A stretch of DNA of 64,000 nt from Amycolatopsis sp. NBC_01488 (GCF_036227105.1 NZ_CP109434.1:5427001-5491000), one strand, 5' to 3'; counted from the first letter of the stretch, positions 31,217 through 40,663 are shown. Notes: a model not told the origin generated them from the letters alone. A program made the numbers and translations.

Positions 31217-34200
31217 ATGACCGCGGTCACCGAACTCGCCGACGAGTTCGTCGAAGCGCTGTTCGCCGCCGATCCGCTGACGCCGGCCCTGCTGGGCATC
31301 CGCCCGGCCGAGCCCGGCCTGCCGGACCTGTCCGCGGAAGCCGAGCAGGCGCACCGGGCGCGGCTCGCGGCGTTCGCCGAGCGCGCCCGCGCGCTGGACA
31401 CCGCCGGGCTGTCGGCCGAAGACCGCGTCACCCGCGAGGTCCTGATCGCCACGGCGGAAGACCGCGTCGCGTCGATCGACAGCCGGATGGCGGAGTTCAC
31501 GGTCACCGACGTCATGGTCGCGCCGGCGGCGACGCTGCTCATCGCCCTGCCGATGACGACGGTGACCGCGGGCGAAGCCGCGGAGGCCCAGCTCGGGCGG
31601 CTGGCCGCGGTTCCGGAGTACCTGCGCCAGGCCGCCGGGCGGCACGCCGAGGGCATCGCCGCCGGGCGCGTCCCGGTGGCGCACCTGGTCGAGGCCGCGA
31701 TCGCGCACCTCGACCGCTACCTGGCCGACCCGGACGCGGACCCGCTGCGCCGCCAGCCCGCGCCGGACGAGGACTTCGCCCGCCGGCGCGACGAGCTGCT
31801 GGCCGACGTCGTGCGCCCGGCCTTCGCCGAGTACCGCGACTTCCTCGCCACCGAGGTGAAGCCGCACGGGCGTCCGGCCGACCGGCCCGGCCTGAAGTGG
31901 CTGCCCGGCGGCGAAGAGACGTACGCGCGGCTCGCGAAGGTGCACACGACCACCGACCGCACCCCGGCGGAGCTGCACCGGACGGGGCTCGACATCATCG
32001 ACGCGCTGGCTGCCGAGTACCGCGAGCTGGGGAAGAAGGTGTTCGGCACCGACGACCTGGCGGAGATCTTCCGGCGGCTGCGCACCGACCCGGCCCTGCG
32101 GTGGACCAGCGCCGAAGAGCTGCTGGACACCGCACGGACCGCCGTCGCCCGCGCGACCGCCGAAGCCCCGAAGTGGTTCGGGACCGTGCCGTCGCAGCCC
32201 TGCCGGGTCGAAGCGGTGCCCGAGGAAGCCGCGCCCGGCGCGCCCCCAGCGTACTACCTGCGTCCGGCCGCCGACGGCTCCCGGCCCGGCATCTACTTCG
32301 CGAACACCCACGAAGCCACCGAGCGGTTCCGGCACTCGGCCGAGTCCGTCGCGTTCCACGAAGCGGTGCCGGGGCACCACTTCCAGCTGAGCGTCGCGAT
32401 GGGGCTGACCGAGCTGCCGCTGCTGCGCCGCATCGGCTCCTTCACGGCCTACACCGAGGGCTGGGGCCTCTACAGCGAGCGCCTCGCCGAGGAGATGGGC
32501 CTCTACTCCGACGACGTCGCGCGGCTCGGCATGCTGACCGCCGACTCGATGCGGGCGGGCCGCCTGGTCGTCGACACCGGCCTGCACGCGCTGGGCTGGA
32601 GCCGTCAGGAAGCCGTCGACTACCTGGCCGAGCACACGCCGATGGCGCGCGTCGAGATCGAGGCCGAGACCGACCGCTACATCGCGTGGCCGGGCCAGGC
32701 GCTGGCGTACATGGTGGGGCGCCTGGAAATCCAGCGGATCCGCGCCGGCGCCGAGGAACGGCTCGGGTCCCGGTTCGACGTCCGCGCGTTCCACGACCTC
32801 GTGCTCGCCGGGGGCGCGCTGCCGCTGTCGGCGCTCGCCTCCACCGTCGACGACTGGGTGGCCGGGCACGGTGACACGGTCAACGGCCTGGCCGCCGAGC
32901 TCGTCGAGCTGACCTTCGAGCAGGAACCGCTGTTCCCGTCGGTCTTCGGCCTGCCCGGCGACCACGACCGGCTCGCCGACCAGAGCCGGGCGGCGCAGGA
33001 GCGGTTCCGGGCCGCCTACCGGGAGCTCGCCGCCCGCGCCCGGGCGCTGCCCGGCGACGGGCTGAGCGCCGAAGAGGCCGTGACGCGCGAGGTCGTCATC
33101 GCCGCCGCCGAGGTCGAGGCCGACAAGCTCGGGGCCCGCAGCGCCGACATCGCGGTCAGCGACGGCCTGACCGCGCCCGCGCTGGGGCTGCTGCTGTACC
33201 TGCCGTACTACAAGCTCGACGACGAGAAGAAGGCCCGCGGGTTCCTCGCCCGGCTCGGCGCGATCGGCACGTTCCTCGAGACGCTGACCGAGCGCCAGCG
33301 GGAGAGCCTGGCCGACGGACTGGTGCCGCCGGCCTACCTCGCACGTGTCGGCATCGAATACATCGACCGCTATCTCGCCGCGCCGGACAGCGACCCGCTG
33401 AAGGTGGGCACGACGGCGGCCGTCGAGGGCTTCGAAGCCGAACGCGACCGGCTGCTCGCCGAGGTCGTCCACCCGGCGTACGCCCGCTACCGCGACTTCC
33501 TGCGCGCCGAGGTCGAGCCGGTCGGCCGGCCCGACACCGCACCCGGCATCGGCCACGTCCCCGGCGGCGCGCAGCGGTACGCCGCGCTCATCCGCGCGGA
33601 GACGACGACCGAGCGCACGGCCCAGGACCTGCACGACACCGGGCTGGCGATCATCGAGCAGCTCGCGGGGGAGTACCGCGAACTGGGGCAGCAGGTCTTC
33701 GGCACCACCGACCTCGCCGAGATCTTCGAGCGCCTGCGCACCGACCCGGCGCTGCGCTGGCGCGACGGCGAAGAGCTGCTGTCCGCGGCCCGGGACGCCA
33801 TCGCGCGCGCGGAAGCGGTTGCCCCGCAGTGGTTCTCGCGCATCCCGGCCGAGAAGTGCGAGGTCGCGCCGGTGCCCGAGGCCGACGCGGCGAGCGGCAC
33901 GATCGCGTACTACCTGCAGCCGTCGCTCGACGGTTCGCGGCCGGGCACCTACTACGCCAACACCTACGAAGCCGACAAGCGACCGCGGTTCACCAGCGAG
34001 GCGATCGCGTTCCACGAAGCGGTGCCGGGCCACCACTTCCAGCTCAGCCTGGCCCAGGAGCTGAGCGACCTGCCGCTGCTGCGGCGGATCGGGATGTTCA
34101 ACGCCTACGCGGAGGGCTGGGGGCTCTACGCCGAGCGGCTGGCCGACGAGATGGGCCTGTACTCCGACGACGTCGCGCGGCTGGGCATGCTGACGCAGGA

Positions 34201-36190
34201 CTCGATGCGCGCGGGCCGGCTCGTCGTCGACACCGGGATGCACGCGCTGGGCTGGAGCCGGCAGCGGGCGATCGACTTCCTCGTCGACCACACGCCGATG
34301 GCGCGGATGGAGATCGAGGCGGAGATCGACCGGTACGCCGGGTGGCCGGCCCAGGCCCTCGGGTACATGGTGGGGCGGCTGGAGATCCAGCGGCTGCGCG
34401 CCGAGGCCGAGGCGGCGCTGGGCGAGCGCTTCGACATCCGCGACTTCCACGAAGTCGTGCTGGGCCACGGCATGCTGCCGCTCCCGGCGCTGGCCAAGGT
34501 CGTCTCGGACTGGGTCGCGAGCCGGACCGACACCCCCGAGTCGCTCGCGGACAAGTGCCTGGAGCTGATGTTCGAAGCCCAGCCGCTGTTCCGGTCGCTC
34601 TACGGCCTGCCCGGCGCGCACGACCGGCTCGCCGACCAGTCCGCGGAAGCAGCCGTCCGCCGGCGCGCCGGGTTCGCCGACGTCATCACGCGCGCCGAGG
34701 CGCTCGACCCGGCTTCGCTGACGCCGGCCGCGCGCGTGACCCGCGACGTCGTGATCTGGCAGGCGCGCACGCTGATCGACGTGCTCGACTCCCGCCGCGC
34801 CGACATCGCGGTGAGCGACGGGCTGGCCGCGCCGGCGCTCGAGCTGCTGATGCTGCTGCCGCAGACGGTGATCGACGACGAGGCCAAGGCCCGCGGCTAC
34901 CTGAGCCGGCTCGGGGCGATCGGCACGTACCTGGACCAGCTGATCGAGCGGCAGCGAGCCGCGCTCGCCGAAGGACTCACGCCGCCGGAGTTCCTGGCGC
35001 GCATCGGGGTCGGGTACGTCGAGCGCTACCTCGCAGCGCCGGACGGCGACCCGTTGAAGGTGCCGGTCCACGGGCTCGAGGCCGAGCGTGACCGGTTGCT
35101 GGCCGACGTCGTGCGGCCCGCGTACGCGCGGTACCGCGACTTCCTGGCCGGCGAGGTGGTCCCGGCGGGGCGGCCGGAGACGTCGCCGGGCATCGGCGAC
35201 CTGCCGGGCGGCCCGGAGCGCTACGCGGCGCTGATCCGCGCCGAGACGACGACCGAGCGCACGCCGCAGGACCTGCACGACACCGGCACGGCGATCATCG
35301 AGCGGCTGGCGGGGGAGTACCGCGAGCTGGGGCAGCGGGTGTTCGGCACGACCGACCTCGCGGAGATCTTCGAACGGATCCGCACGGACCCGGCGTTGCG
35401 CTGGCGCGACGGCGAGGAGCTGCTGAACGCCGCGCGGCGGACGATCGCCCGGGCGGAAGCCGTTGCGCCCCAGTGGTTCTCGCGCGTTCCGGAGCAGCAC
35501 TGCGAGGTCGCCCCGGTACCCGACGCGGAGGCCGAAAGCGGGTCGATCGCGTACTACATCGACCCGTCGCTCGACGGTTCGCGGCCGGGCACGTACTACG
35601 CCAACACGCACGAGGCGGACCAGCGGCAGCGGACACTGGGCGAGTCGGTCGCGTTCCACGAAGCCGTACCCGGGCACCACTTCCAGCTGACGCTCGCGCA
35701 GCAGCTCGAAGACGTCCCGATGCTGCGGCGGATCTGCCTGTTCAACGCCTACGTCGAGGGCTGGGGGCTGTACGCGGAGCGGCTCGCGGACGAGATGGGG
35801 CTGTATTCGGACGACGTCTCGCGGCTCGGCCTGCTGACGCAGGATTCGATGCGCGCGGCGCGGCTGGTGGTGGACACCGGGCTGCACGCGCTCGGCTGGA
35901 GCCGCCAACGCGCGGTGGACTACCTGCGCGACAACACGCCGATGGCGCAGCTCGAGATCGAGGCGGAGATCGACCGCTACGCGGGTCACCCCGCGCAGGC
36001 GCTCGGTTACATGGTGGGCCGCCTGGAGATCGAGCGCCTGCGCGCCGACGCTGAGCGGGCGCTGGGCGAGCGGTTCGACATCCGCGAGTTCCACGACACG
36101 GTGCTGGGCAGCGGAACCCTCCCGCTCCCGGTGCTGGCGGACGTGGTGGCCGACTGGGTGGCGGCCCGCGCCGCCGGAGACGGCGAATGA
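31217..36190 (+). CDS. Giant protein of three tandem DUF885 metallopeptidase-like modules
   Basis: 1657 residues in one frame. Each module of about 550 residues carries its own zinc motif HEAVPGHHFQ, at His381, His933 and His1481 (552 and 548 residues apart), followed by EGWGLY(S/A)ERLA(E/D)EMGLYSDDV, which should supply the third ligand. Module N-termini are homologous too (EFVEALFAADPLTPALLGI against ELVELTFEQEPLFPSVFGL), so whole domains were multiplied. Modules 2 and 3 resemble each other more than module 1 (shared RYAALIRAETTTER and AEAVAPQWFSR). All three sites look intact. DUF885 proteins are usually single modules of about 550-600 residues. No signal peptide is seen. ATG 31217 begins the first module. 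Confidence 0.92.
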   Translation: MTAVTELADEFVEALFAADPLTPALLGIRPAEPGLPDLSAEAEQAHRARLAAFAERARALDTAGLSAEDRVTREVLIATAEDRVASIDSRMAEFTVTDVMVAPAATLLIALPMTTVTAGEAAEAQLGRLAAVPEYLRQAAGRHAEGIAAGRVPVAHLVEAAIAHLDRYLADPDADPLRRQPAPDEDFARRRDELLADVVRPAFAEYRDFLATEVKPHGRPADRPGLKWLPGGEETYARLAKVHTTTDRTPAELHRTGLDIIDALAAEYRELGKKVFGTDDLAEIFRRLRTDPALRWTSAEELLDTARTAVARATAEAPKWFGTVPSQPCRVEAVPEEAAPGAPPAYYLRPAADGSRPGIYFANTHEATERFRHSAESVAFHEAVPGHHFQLSVAMGLTELPLLRRIGSFTAYTEGWGLYSERLAEEMGLYSDDVARLGMLTADSMRAGRLVVDTGLHALGWSRQEAVDYLAEHTPMARVEIEAETDRYIAWPGQALAYMVGRLEIQRIRAGAEERLGSRFDVRAFHDLVLAGGALPLSALASTVDDWVAGHGDTVNGLAAELVELTFEQEPLFPSVFGLPGDHDRLADQSRAAQERFRAAYRELAARARALPGDGLSAEEAVTREVVIAAAEVEADKLGARSADIAVSDGLTAPALGLLLYLPYYKLDDEKKARGFLARLGAIGTFLETLTERQRESLADGLVPPAYLARVGIEYIDRYLAAPDSDPLKVGTTAAVEGFEAERDRLLAEVVHPAYARYRDFLRAEVEPVGRPDTAPGIGHVPGGAQRYAALIRAETTTERTAQDLHDTGLAIIEQLAGEYRELGQQVFGTTDLAEIFERLRTDPALRWRDGEELLSAARDAIARAEAVAPQWFSRIPAEKCEVAPVPEADAASGTIAYYLQPSLDGSRPGTYYANTYEADKRPRFTSEAIAFHEAVPGHHFQLSLAQELSDLPLLRRIGMFNAYAEGWGLYAERLADEMGLYSDDVARLGMLTQDSMRAGRLVVDTGMHALGWSRQRAIDFLVDHTPMARMEIEAEIDRYAGWPAQALGYMVGRLEIQRLRAEAEAALGERFDIRDFHEVVLGHGMLPLPALAKVVSDWVASRTDTPESLADKCLELMFEAQPLFRSLYGLPGAHDRLADQSAEAAVRRRAGFADVITRAEALDPASLTPAARVTRDVVIWQARTLIDVLDSRRADIAVSDGLAAPALELLMLLPQTVIDDEAKARGYLSRLGAIGTYLDQLIERQRAALAEGLTPPEFLARIGVGYVERYLAAPDGDPLKVPVHGLEAERDRLLADVVRPAYARYRDFLAGEVVPAGRPETSPGIGDLPGGPERYAALIRAETTTERTPQDLHDTGTAIIERLAGEYRELGQRVFGTTDLAEIFERIRTDPALRWRDGEELLNAARRTIARAEAVAPQWFSRVPEQHCEVAPVPDAEAESGSIAYYIDPSLDGSRPGTYYANTHEADQRQRTLGESVAFHEAVPGHHFQLTLAQQLEDVPMLRRICLFNAYVEGWGLYAERLADEMGLYSDDVSRLGLLTQDSMRAARLVVDTGLHALGWSRQRAVDYLRDNTPMAQLEIEAEIDRYAGHPAQALGYMVGRLEIERLRADAERALGERFDIREFHDTVLGSGTLPLPVLADVVADWVAARAAGDGE

Positions 36191-36207
36191 CGCCCGGCCG
36201 AAAACAC

Positions 36208-36270
36208 CGTGTCGACCCGCCAATCACGCGTGTCGACCTCGCGAGCACGCGTGCGGTGACCTGGCCCGGC
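36208..36270 (+). repeat. 21-bp-period repeats between the DUF885 and fumarylacetoacetase genes
   Basis: CGTGTCGACC begins at 36208 and 36229, and a diverged CGTGCGGTGACC at 36250, giving exact 21-base spacing. The second half of each unit ends in CACG or similar. The same core recurs at 48.8 kb. The array fills most of the 100-base gap. Confidence 0.65.
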
Positions 36271-36290
36271 CCGGACCACGAGGAGCTGAC

Positions 36291-37496
36291 GTGACCTGGC
36301 TCGACGTCGCCGACGACACGCCGTTCGGCCTGGACAACCTGCCCTACGGCGTCTTCTCCGTGGGCGGCGCGCCCGAGCGGCGGGCCGGGGTGGCCGTCGG
36401 CGAGCAGGTCCTGGACCTGACCGCCGCGGCCGCCGAGACCGCGGCCGCCTTCGCGCCGCTGCTCACCTCCGGTGTCCTCAACCCGCTGCTGGCCGCCGGG
36501 CCGGACACCTGGCGGGAGGTCCGCGAGAGCGTCCGGACGTGGCTGACCGAACCCCGGTACGCCGCTGCGCTGCGCCCGCATCTCGTGCCACTGGCCGAGG
36601 TCACCACGCACCTCGCGTTCGAGGTCGCGGACTACGTCGACTTCTACTCCAGCGAGCAGCACGCCCTCAACGCCGGCCGGATCTTCCGGCCCGACGCGGC
36701 CGAGCTGCCGCCGAACTGGAAGCACGTGCCGATCGGCTACCACGGCCGCGCCGGCACGGTGGTCGCGTCGGGCACGCCGGTTGTCCGCCCGCACGGGCAG
36801 CGCAAGCCGCGCAGCGCCGACGCTCCTACGTTCGGCCCCTCGCGGCTGCTGGACATCGAGGCCGAGGTCGGGTTCGTCGTCGGCGTCCCGTCCACGCCGG
36901 GCACCCGGGTGTCCACAGAGGACTTCGCGGACCACGTCTTCGGCGTCTGCCTGGTCAACGACTGGTCGGCCCGCGACATCCAGGCCTGGGAGTCCCAGCC
37001 GCTGGGCCCGTTCCTCGGCAAGTCGTTCGCGACGTCGGTGTCGCCGTGGATCGTCCCCCTCGCGGCGCTGGAGCACGCGCGCGTCGACGGCCCGCCGCAG
37101 GACCCGGAGCCGTTCGACTACCTGCGCACCACCGAAAAGTGGGGGCTGGACCTGGCGATCGAGATCCGGCTCGACGGGCACCTGGTGTCGAGCCCGCCGT
37201 TCGCGACGCAGTACTGGACGGCCCCGCAGCAGCTCGCGCACCTGACGGTCAACGGCGCGAGCCTGCGCACGGGCGATCTGTTCGCCTCGGGCACGGTCAC
37301 CGGCCCGGCTCGCGACCAGCGCGGCTCGCTCCTGGAGCTGTCCTGGGGCGGCCGCGAACCCCTGCACCTCCCGGACGGCCGGCAGCGAACGTTCCTGGAG
37401 GACGGCGACGAAGTGATCATCAGCGCGACGGCCCCGGGCCCGAACGGCACCCGCATCGGCTTCGGCGACGTCCGCGGCACCGTGGTCCCCGGCTGA
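36291..37496 (+). CDS. fahA: Fumarylacetoacetase
   Basis: 401 residues. The N-terminal FAH_N domain (FGLDNLPYGVFSVG) and the catalytic FAH domain are complete: FYSSEQHALNAGRIFRP, NWKHVPIGYHGRAG with the catalytic His, DIEAEVGFVVG, NDWSARDIQAWE and LGKSFATSVSPW. It hydrolyses fumarylacetoacetate to fumarate and acetoacetate in the last step of tyrosine and phenylalanine breakdown. No other tyrosine-degradation gene is adjacent. GTG 36291 follows GAGGAG by five bases. The downstream gap holds the large 21-bp repeat array. Confidence 0.95.
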   Translation: MTWLDVADDTPFGLDNLPYGVFSVGGAPERRAGVAVGEQVLDLTAAAAETAAAFAPLLTSGVLNPLLAAGPDTWREVRESVRTWLTEPRYAAALRPHLVPLAEVTTHLAFEVADYVDFYSSEQHALNAGRIFRPDAAELPPNWKHVPIGYHGRAGTVVASGTPVVRPHGQRKPRSADAPTFGPSRLLDIEAEVGFVVGVPSTPGTRVSTEDFADHVFGVCLVNDWSARDIQAWESQPLGPFLGKSFATSVSPWIVPLAALEHARVDGPPQDPEPFDYLRTTEKWGLDLAIEIRLDGHLVSSPPFATQYWTAPQQLAHLTVNGASLRTGDLFASGTVTGPARDQRGSLLELSWGGREPLHLPDGRQRTFLEDGDEVIISATAPGPNGTRIGFGDVRGTVVPG

Positions 37497-37504
37497 CCCG
37501 CGAC

Positions 37505-37693
37505 GCAACCCGGAACACGCGTGCCCGGAGCCGGAACTCGCGTGACTGAAGGTGGATCTCGCGTGACTGAGCCCGGATCTCGCGTGATTGAGCCCGGATC
37601 TCGCGAGTCACGGCTCCGATCACGCGAGTTACGGCTCTGATCACGCGAGATCCGGCTCCGATCACGCGAGATCCGGCTCTGATCACACGGACG
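37505..37693. repeat. Nine-unit 21-bp repeat array in two opposed blocks
   Basis: Nine consecutive 21-base units fill 189 bases. Units 1-5 (37505-37609) follow the form TGAGCCCGGATCTCGCGTGA. Units 6-9 (37610-37693) are the reverse complement type, GGCTCCGATCACGCGAGATC. The centre is the palindrome CTCGCGAG (37600-37607). The shared core CGGATCTCGCGTGAT faces outward on both sides, so RNA or single-stranded DNA could fold into one long, bulged hairpin. It lies between two co-directional genes and has no open frame of its own. Confidence 0.85.
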
Positions 37694-37789
37694 CTCGCCG
37701 GCCGGTGAGTGGCGGTGCGCACACCCGCCGAGCCCCGGGGTGCCGCATAATGGCGCCACTAAGCGCTTGCTCAGCACGGGAGGACGTCC

Positions 37790-38830
37790 ATGAGGATCGG
37801 GACCGGGATCAGCTACTCCGGAGGCTTCGCCGAAAGCGTCGCCGACGTCGTCGAACTGGAGAAAGCCGGCCTCGACGTCGTCTTCGTTCCGGAGGCCTAT
37901 TCCTTCGACGCCGTCAGCCAGCTCGGCTACCTGGCCGCGAAGACCGAACGCGTCCAGCTCGCGTCCGGCATCTTCCAGATCTACACCCGCACGCCGACCC
38001 TCACCGCGATGACCGCGGCCGGGCTCGACTTCGTCTCCGACGGGCGGTTCATCCTCGGCCTCGGCGCCTCCGGCCCGCAGGTCATCGAGGGCTTCCACGG
38101 CGTGAAGTACGACGCCCCGCTGGCCCGTACCCGCGAAATCGTCGAGATCTGCCGCCAGGTGTGGCGCCGGGAGCGCGTCGTCCACGACGGCAAGCACTAC
38201 ACGATCCCGCTGCCGCCGGAGCAGGGCACCGGCCTCGGCAAGCCGCTCAAGCTGATCAACCACCCGGTGCGCGAGCGGATCCCGGTGCTGCTGGCCTCGC
38301 TCGGGCCGAAGAACGTCGCGCTCACCGCCGAGATCGCCGAAGGCTGGCAGCCGATCTTCTTCCACCCGGAGAAGGCCGCCGACGTCTGGGGCGAGTCCCT
38401 GGCCGCGGGCAAGGCCAAGCGCGACCCGGCGCTGGGCGAGCTGGACACGTTCGTGAGCGCCGCGCTGGCGATCGGCGACGACGTCGAGCCGCTGCTCGAC
38501 CACCTGCGCCCGGTCGTGGCCCTCTACGTGGGCGGGATGGGCGCGCGCGGCAAGAACTTCTACAACGACCTCGCCCGCCGCTACGGCTACGAGGCCGAGG
38601 CGAAGCTGATCCAGGACCTCTACCTCGACGGCAAGAAGGAGGAGGCCGCGGCGGCCGTCCCGGTCGAGCTGCTGCGCTCGATCTCGCTGGTCGGCCCGGC
38701 GGGGTACGTCAAGGAACGGCTGGCGGCGTTCAAGGAGGCGGGCGCGACGACCCTGGTGGTCAACCCGATGCTGCCCGGGCGCGAGGCGCGGGTCGCGGCG
38801 GTGTCCCAGCTGCGTGAGCTGCTCGGCTGA
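37790..38830 (+). CDS. LLM-class F420-dependent oxidoreductase
   Basis: 346 residues with the luciferase-like TIM-barrel landmarks of the F420 group: GTGISYSGGF, LDVVFVPEAYSFDAVSQLGYLAA, ASGIFQIYTRTPTLTAMTAAGLD, LGLGASGPQVIEGFHG. The C-terminal NFYNDLARRYGYE is typical of the subgroup found in mycobacteria and Amycolatopsis. It should use reduced coenzyme F420; the substrate is unknown. Just upstream, CATAAT (37746-37751) resembles a -10, and the palindrome AAGCGCTT (37761-37768) lies between it and the GGGAGG ribosome site, a plausible operator for a TetR-type regulator. Confidence 0.9.
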   Translation: MRIGTGISYSGGFAESVADVVELEKAGLDVVFVPEAYSFDAVSQLGYLAAKTERVQLASGIFQIYTRTPTLTAMTAAGLDFVSDGRFILGLGASGPQVIEGFHGVKYDAPLARTREIVEICRQVWRRERVVHDGKHYTIPLPPEQGTGLGKPLKLINHPVRERIPVLLASLGPKNVALTAEIAEGWQPIFFHPEKAADVWGESLAAGKAKRDPALGELDTFVSAALAIGDDVEPLLDHLRPVVALYVGGMGARGKNFYNDLARRYGYEAEAKLIQDLYLDGKKEEAAAAVPVELLRSISLVGPAGYVKERLAAFKEAGATTLVVNPMLPGREARVAAVSQLRELLG

Positions 38831-38837
38831 ACCGGGA

Positions 38838-39449
38838 TCAGACCGGGACCGCGTAGACGGCGATCCGCGGGGAGTCGATCCCCGCGGTGTCGTGCGTCCC
38901 GTCGCTGGTGATCAGCCGCAGCTCGGGGCCGGAGCCCTCCGGGGCGACGAGCGTGCTGTCCGGCTCGTCCGCCGGGAACGTCGCCGTCCTGCGGACCGTG
39001 AAGCGGGCTTCGCGGCCCTCGTCGTCGCGCACGACGACCGCGGCACCCGGTGTCAGCGTGCCGAGGCGGGCGAAGGCGCCGCTCGAGTACCCGAAGCCGG
39101 CGTGCCCGGACAGCACGGCGACCCCCGGCGCGCCGGGGGCGGGACCGTCGGCGAACCAGCCGACGCCCAGCGCCGTGCCGGGCTGCTCGCGGCGACCGGA
39201 GACGTGCCCGAGGTCGACCACGTGGCTCAGCGCGAGGCCCAGGTCGGGGATGACCAGCGCGGCGGGCAGGACCCCGGCGCCGACGGTGACCGGGCGGTCC
39301 GCGGCCGCACCGGTGCCGGCCGGATCAGCCGGCCCGAGCACCGCCGTGACGCCGAGCAGGACACAGCTGAGCCCGGCCACCACCGCCAGCACGGCGGCGG
39401 CCGGCCGCACGAGCGCCGGGCGCCGCTCGACCGCGTTCTCCTGCCGCAC
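38838..39449 (-). CDS. Class E/F sortase-like protein lacking the catalytic cysteine
   Basis: 203 residues. An N-terminal anchor (about 16-38) and a sortase fold: the His motif VLSGHAGF has His116, and the conserved Arg lies in SPRIAVYA at Arg195. At the place of the nucleophile, where families read LITC or LVTCGG, this protein reads LITSDGTHD with Ser182 (codon AGC). It is therefore either a non-catalytic sortase relative or uses Ser. No LPxTG-type substrate is visible nearby. GTG 39449 is used. It converges with the F420 oxidoreductase gene. Confidence 0.8.
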   Translation of the reverse strand: MRQENAVERRPALVRPAAAVLAVVAGLSCVLLGVTAVLGPADPAGTGAAADRPVTVGAGVLPAALVIPDLGLALSHVVDLGHVSGRREQPGTALGVGWFADGPAPGAPGVAVLSGHAGFGYSSGAFARLGTLTPGAAVVVRDDEGREARFTVRRTATFPADEPDSTLVAPEGSGPELRLITSDGTHDTAGIDSPRIAVYAVPV

Positions 39450-39663
39450 GCCGGTAAAATCGGGCCCAGGCGAGGCGGTGTTACCGAATCGTGTCCCGGG
39501 GTGCCGCGCTTCACTCGTTCGGGTTACTCGGCTGTGACCTTCGCGTCAATAAGCCGCGGCCAAAGGGACTAAAACCGAAAATCACCACCAAACGCGGGTG
39601 AATTCGGGCAGAATTATATGTTTACAACAGCCGAACTGAGGACATCTACCAGGTGGAAGTGAG

Positions 39664-40623
39664 GTGCGCCGAGTCGTGCGAAGAATCAACGAGCCCGCGG
39701 TGGGCGTACTGGACGTCGGTTCGTTCAGCGCTCGCCTGGTGGTGGTTCCGGTGGACGGCTCGCCCCGCGAGCCGGTGCTGAACCACCAGACGCGGCTGCG
39801 CCTCGACCGGGAGCTCGACGTCCGCGGCCGCCTTTCCGACCGTGGCATCGCCGCCGTCACGGCCGCCGTCGCCGCGGGCATGACCACCGCGTACCGCCAC
39901 GGCGTGGGCGACGTCTTCCCGTTCGCGACGTCCTCGATCCGCGACGCCGCCAACGCGGCGAAGGTCGTCCGGCACGTCGCCGGCGAAACCGGCGTCGAGC
40001 TGCGGTTCCTCTCGGGCCGCTGCGAAGCCGAACTGACCTACCTGGCCACCCGCCGCTGGTTCGGCGCCGAGGCCGGCCCGTTGCTGGTGCTCGACATCGG
40101 CGGCGGCACGGTCGAGCTGGCCGCGGGCTGCGGCGACCAGGCCACGTTCGCGCGGTCGCTGCCGCTGGGCGCGCGGTCGATGACCCGCGACTGGCTGCCG
40201 ACCGAACGCGTTTCGGCCAAGCAGGTCGCCGGGCTGCGCGCGCACGCCCTCGACGTGGTGACCACCGCGCTCTGCGCCGCGGACGTCGACGCCCCGCGGG
40301 TCGTCGGCTGCTCGAAGGTGCTGCAGCAGCTCGCGCGGCTGGCCGGTGCCCGCCCGAGCAAGTGCAAGGAGCTGCGGATCGACGACCTGCGTGCCTGGAT
40401 CCCGCGGCTCGCCGCGCTGCCGCCGTCCAAGCGCGCGAAGCTGCCGGGCATCTCCCGCAGCCGCGCCCACCAGGCCCTGGCGGGCGCGATCGTGGCGGAA
40501 GCGCTGCTGACGGTCGCGGGCGGCAAGGTGGCGATCTGCCCCTGGTCGACCCGGGACGGCCTGCTGCTGACCCTGCAGGACCGGGCGCGGGAGAAGGCCG
40601 GCAGCCGGGTCGTGGCCGCCTGA
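39664..40623 (+). CDS. ppx: Ppx/GppA exopolyphosphatase family protein
   Basis: 319 residues. The ASKHA phosphate-binding loops are clear: GVLDVGSFSARLVVV at the N-terminus and LLVLDIGGGTVELAAG in the middle, with FATSSIRDAANA between. It should degrade polyphosphate or (p)ppGpp. Length and composition match the short actinobacterial form (Rv0496-like). GTG 39664 is used, and an alternative GTG lies four codons later. The 214-base gap upstream is unusually AT-rich around 39575-39635 (AGAATTATATGTTTACA), which probably holds the promoter, though I could not fix the -35/-10 pair. Confidence 0.88.
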   Translation: MRRVVRRINEPAVGVLDVGSFSARLVVVPVDGSPREPVLNHQTRLRLDRELDVRGRLSDRGIAAVTAAVAAGMTTAYRHGVGDVFPFATSSIRDAANAAKVVRHVAGETGVELRFLSGRCEAELTYLATRRWFGAEAGPLLVLDIGGGTVELAAGCGDQATFARSLPLGARSMTRDWLPTERVSAKQVAGLRAHALDVVTTALCAADVDAPRVVGCSKVLQQLARLAGARPSKCKELRIDDLRAWIPRLAALPPSKRAKLPGISRSRAHQALAGAIVAEALLTVAGGKVAICPWSTRDGLLLTLQDRAREKAGSRVVAA

Positions 40624-40663
40624 CCCCTGGTCGTGGCGGGAAAAACCGGGTATTCCGGAAAGC

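Noticed and set aside
31148..36223. A 1691-residue open frame on the minus strand across the whole DUF885 gene
   Set aside because: It mirrors the real gene: high GC at third positions removes stops on the opposite strand. Its translation is Arg/Val/His-rich with no recognisable fold, while the plus strand has clear motifs.
37505..37693. CRISPR array
   Set aside because: Units are contiguous 21-mers without unique spacers, orientation flips in the middle, and there are no cas genes.
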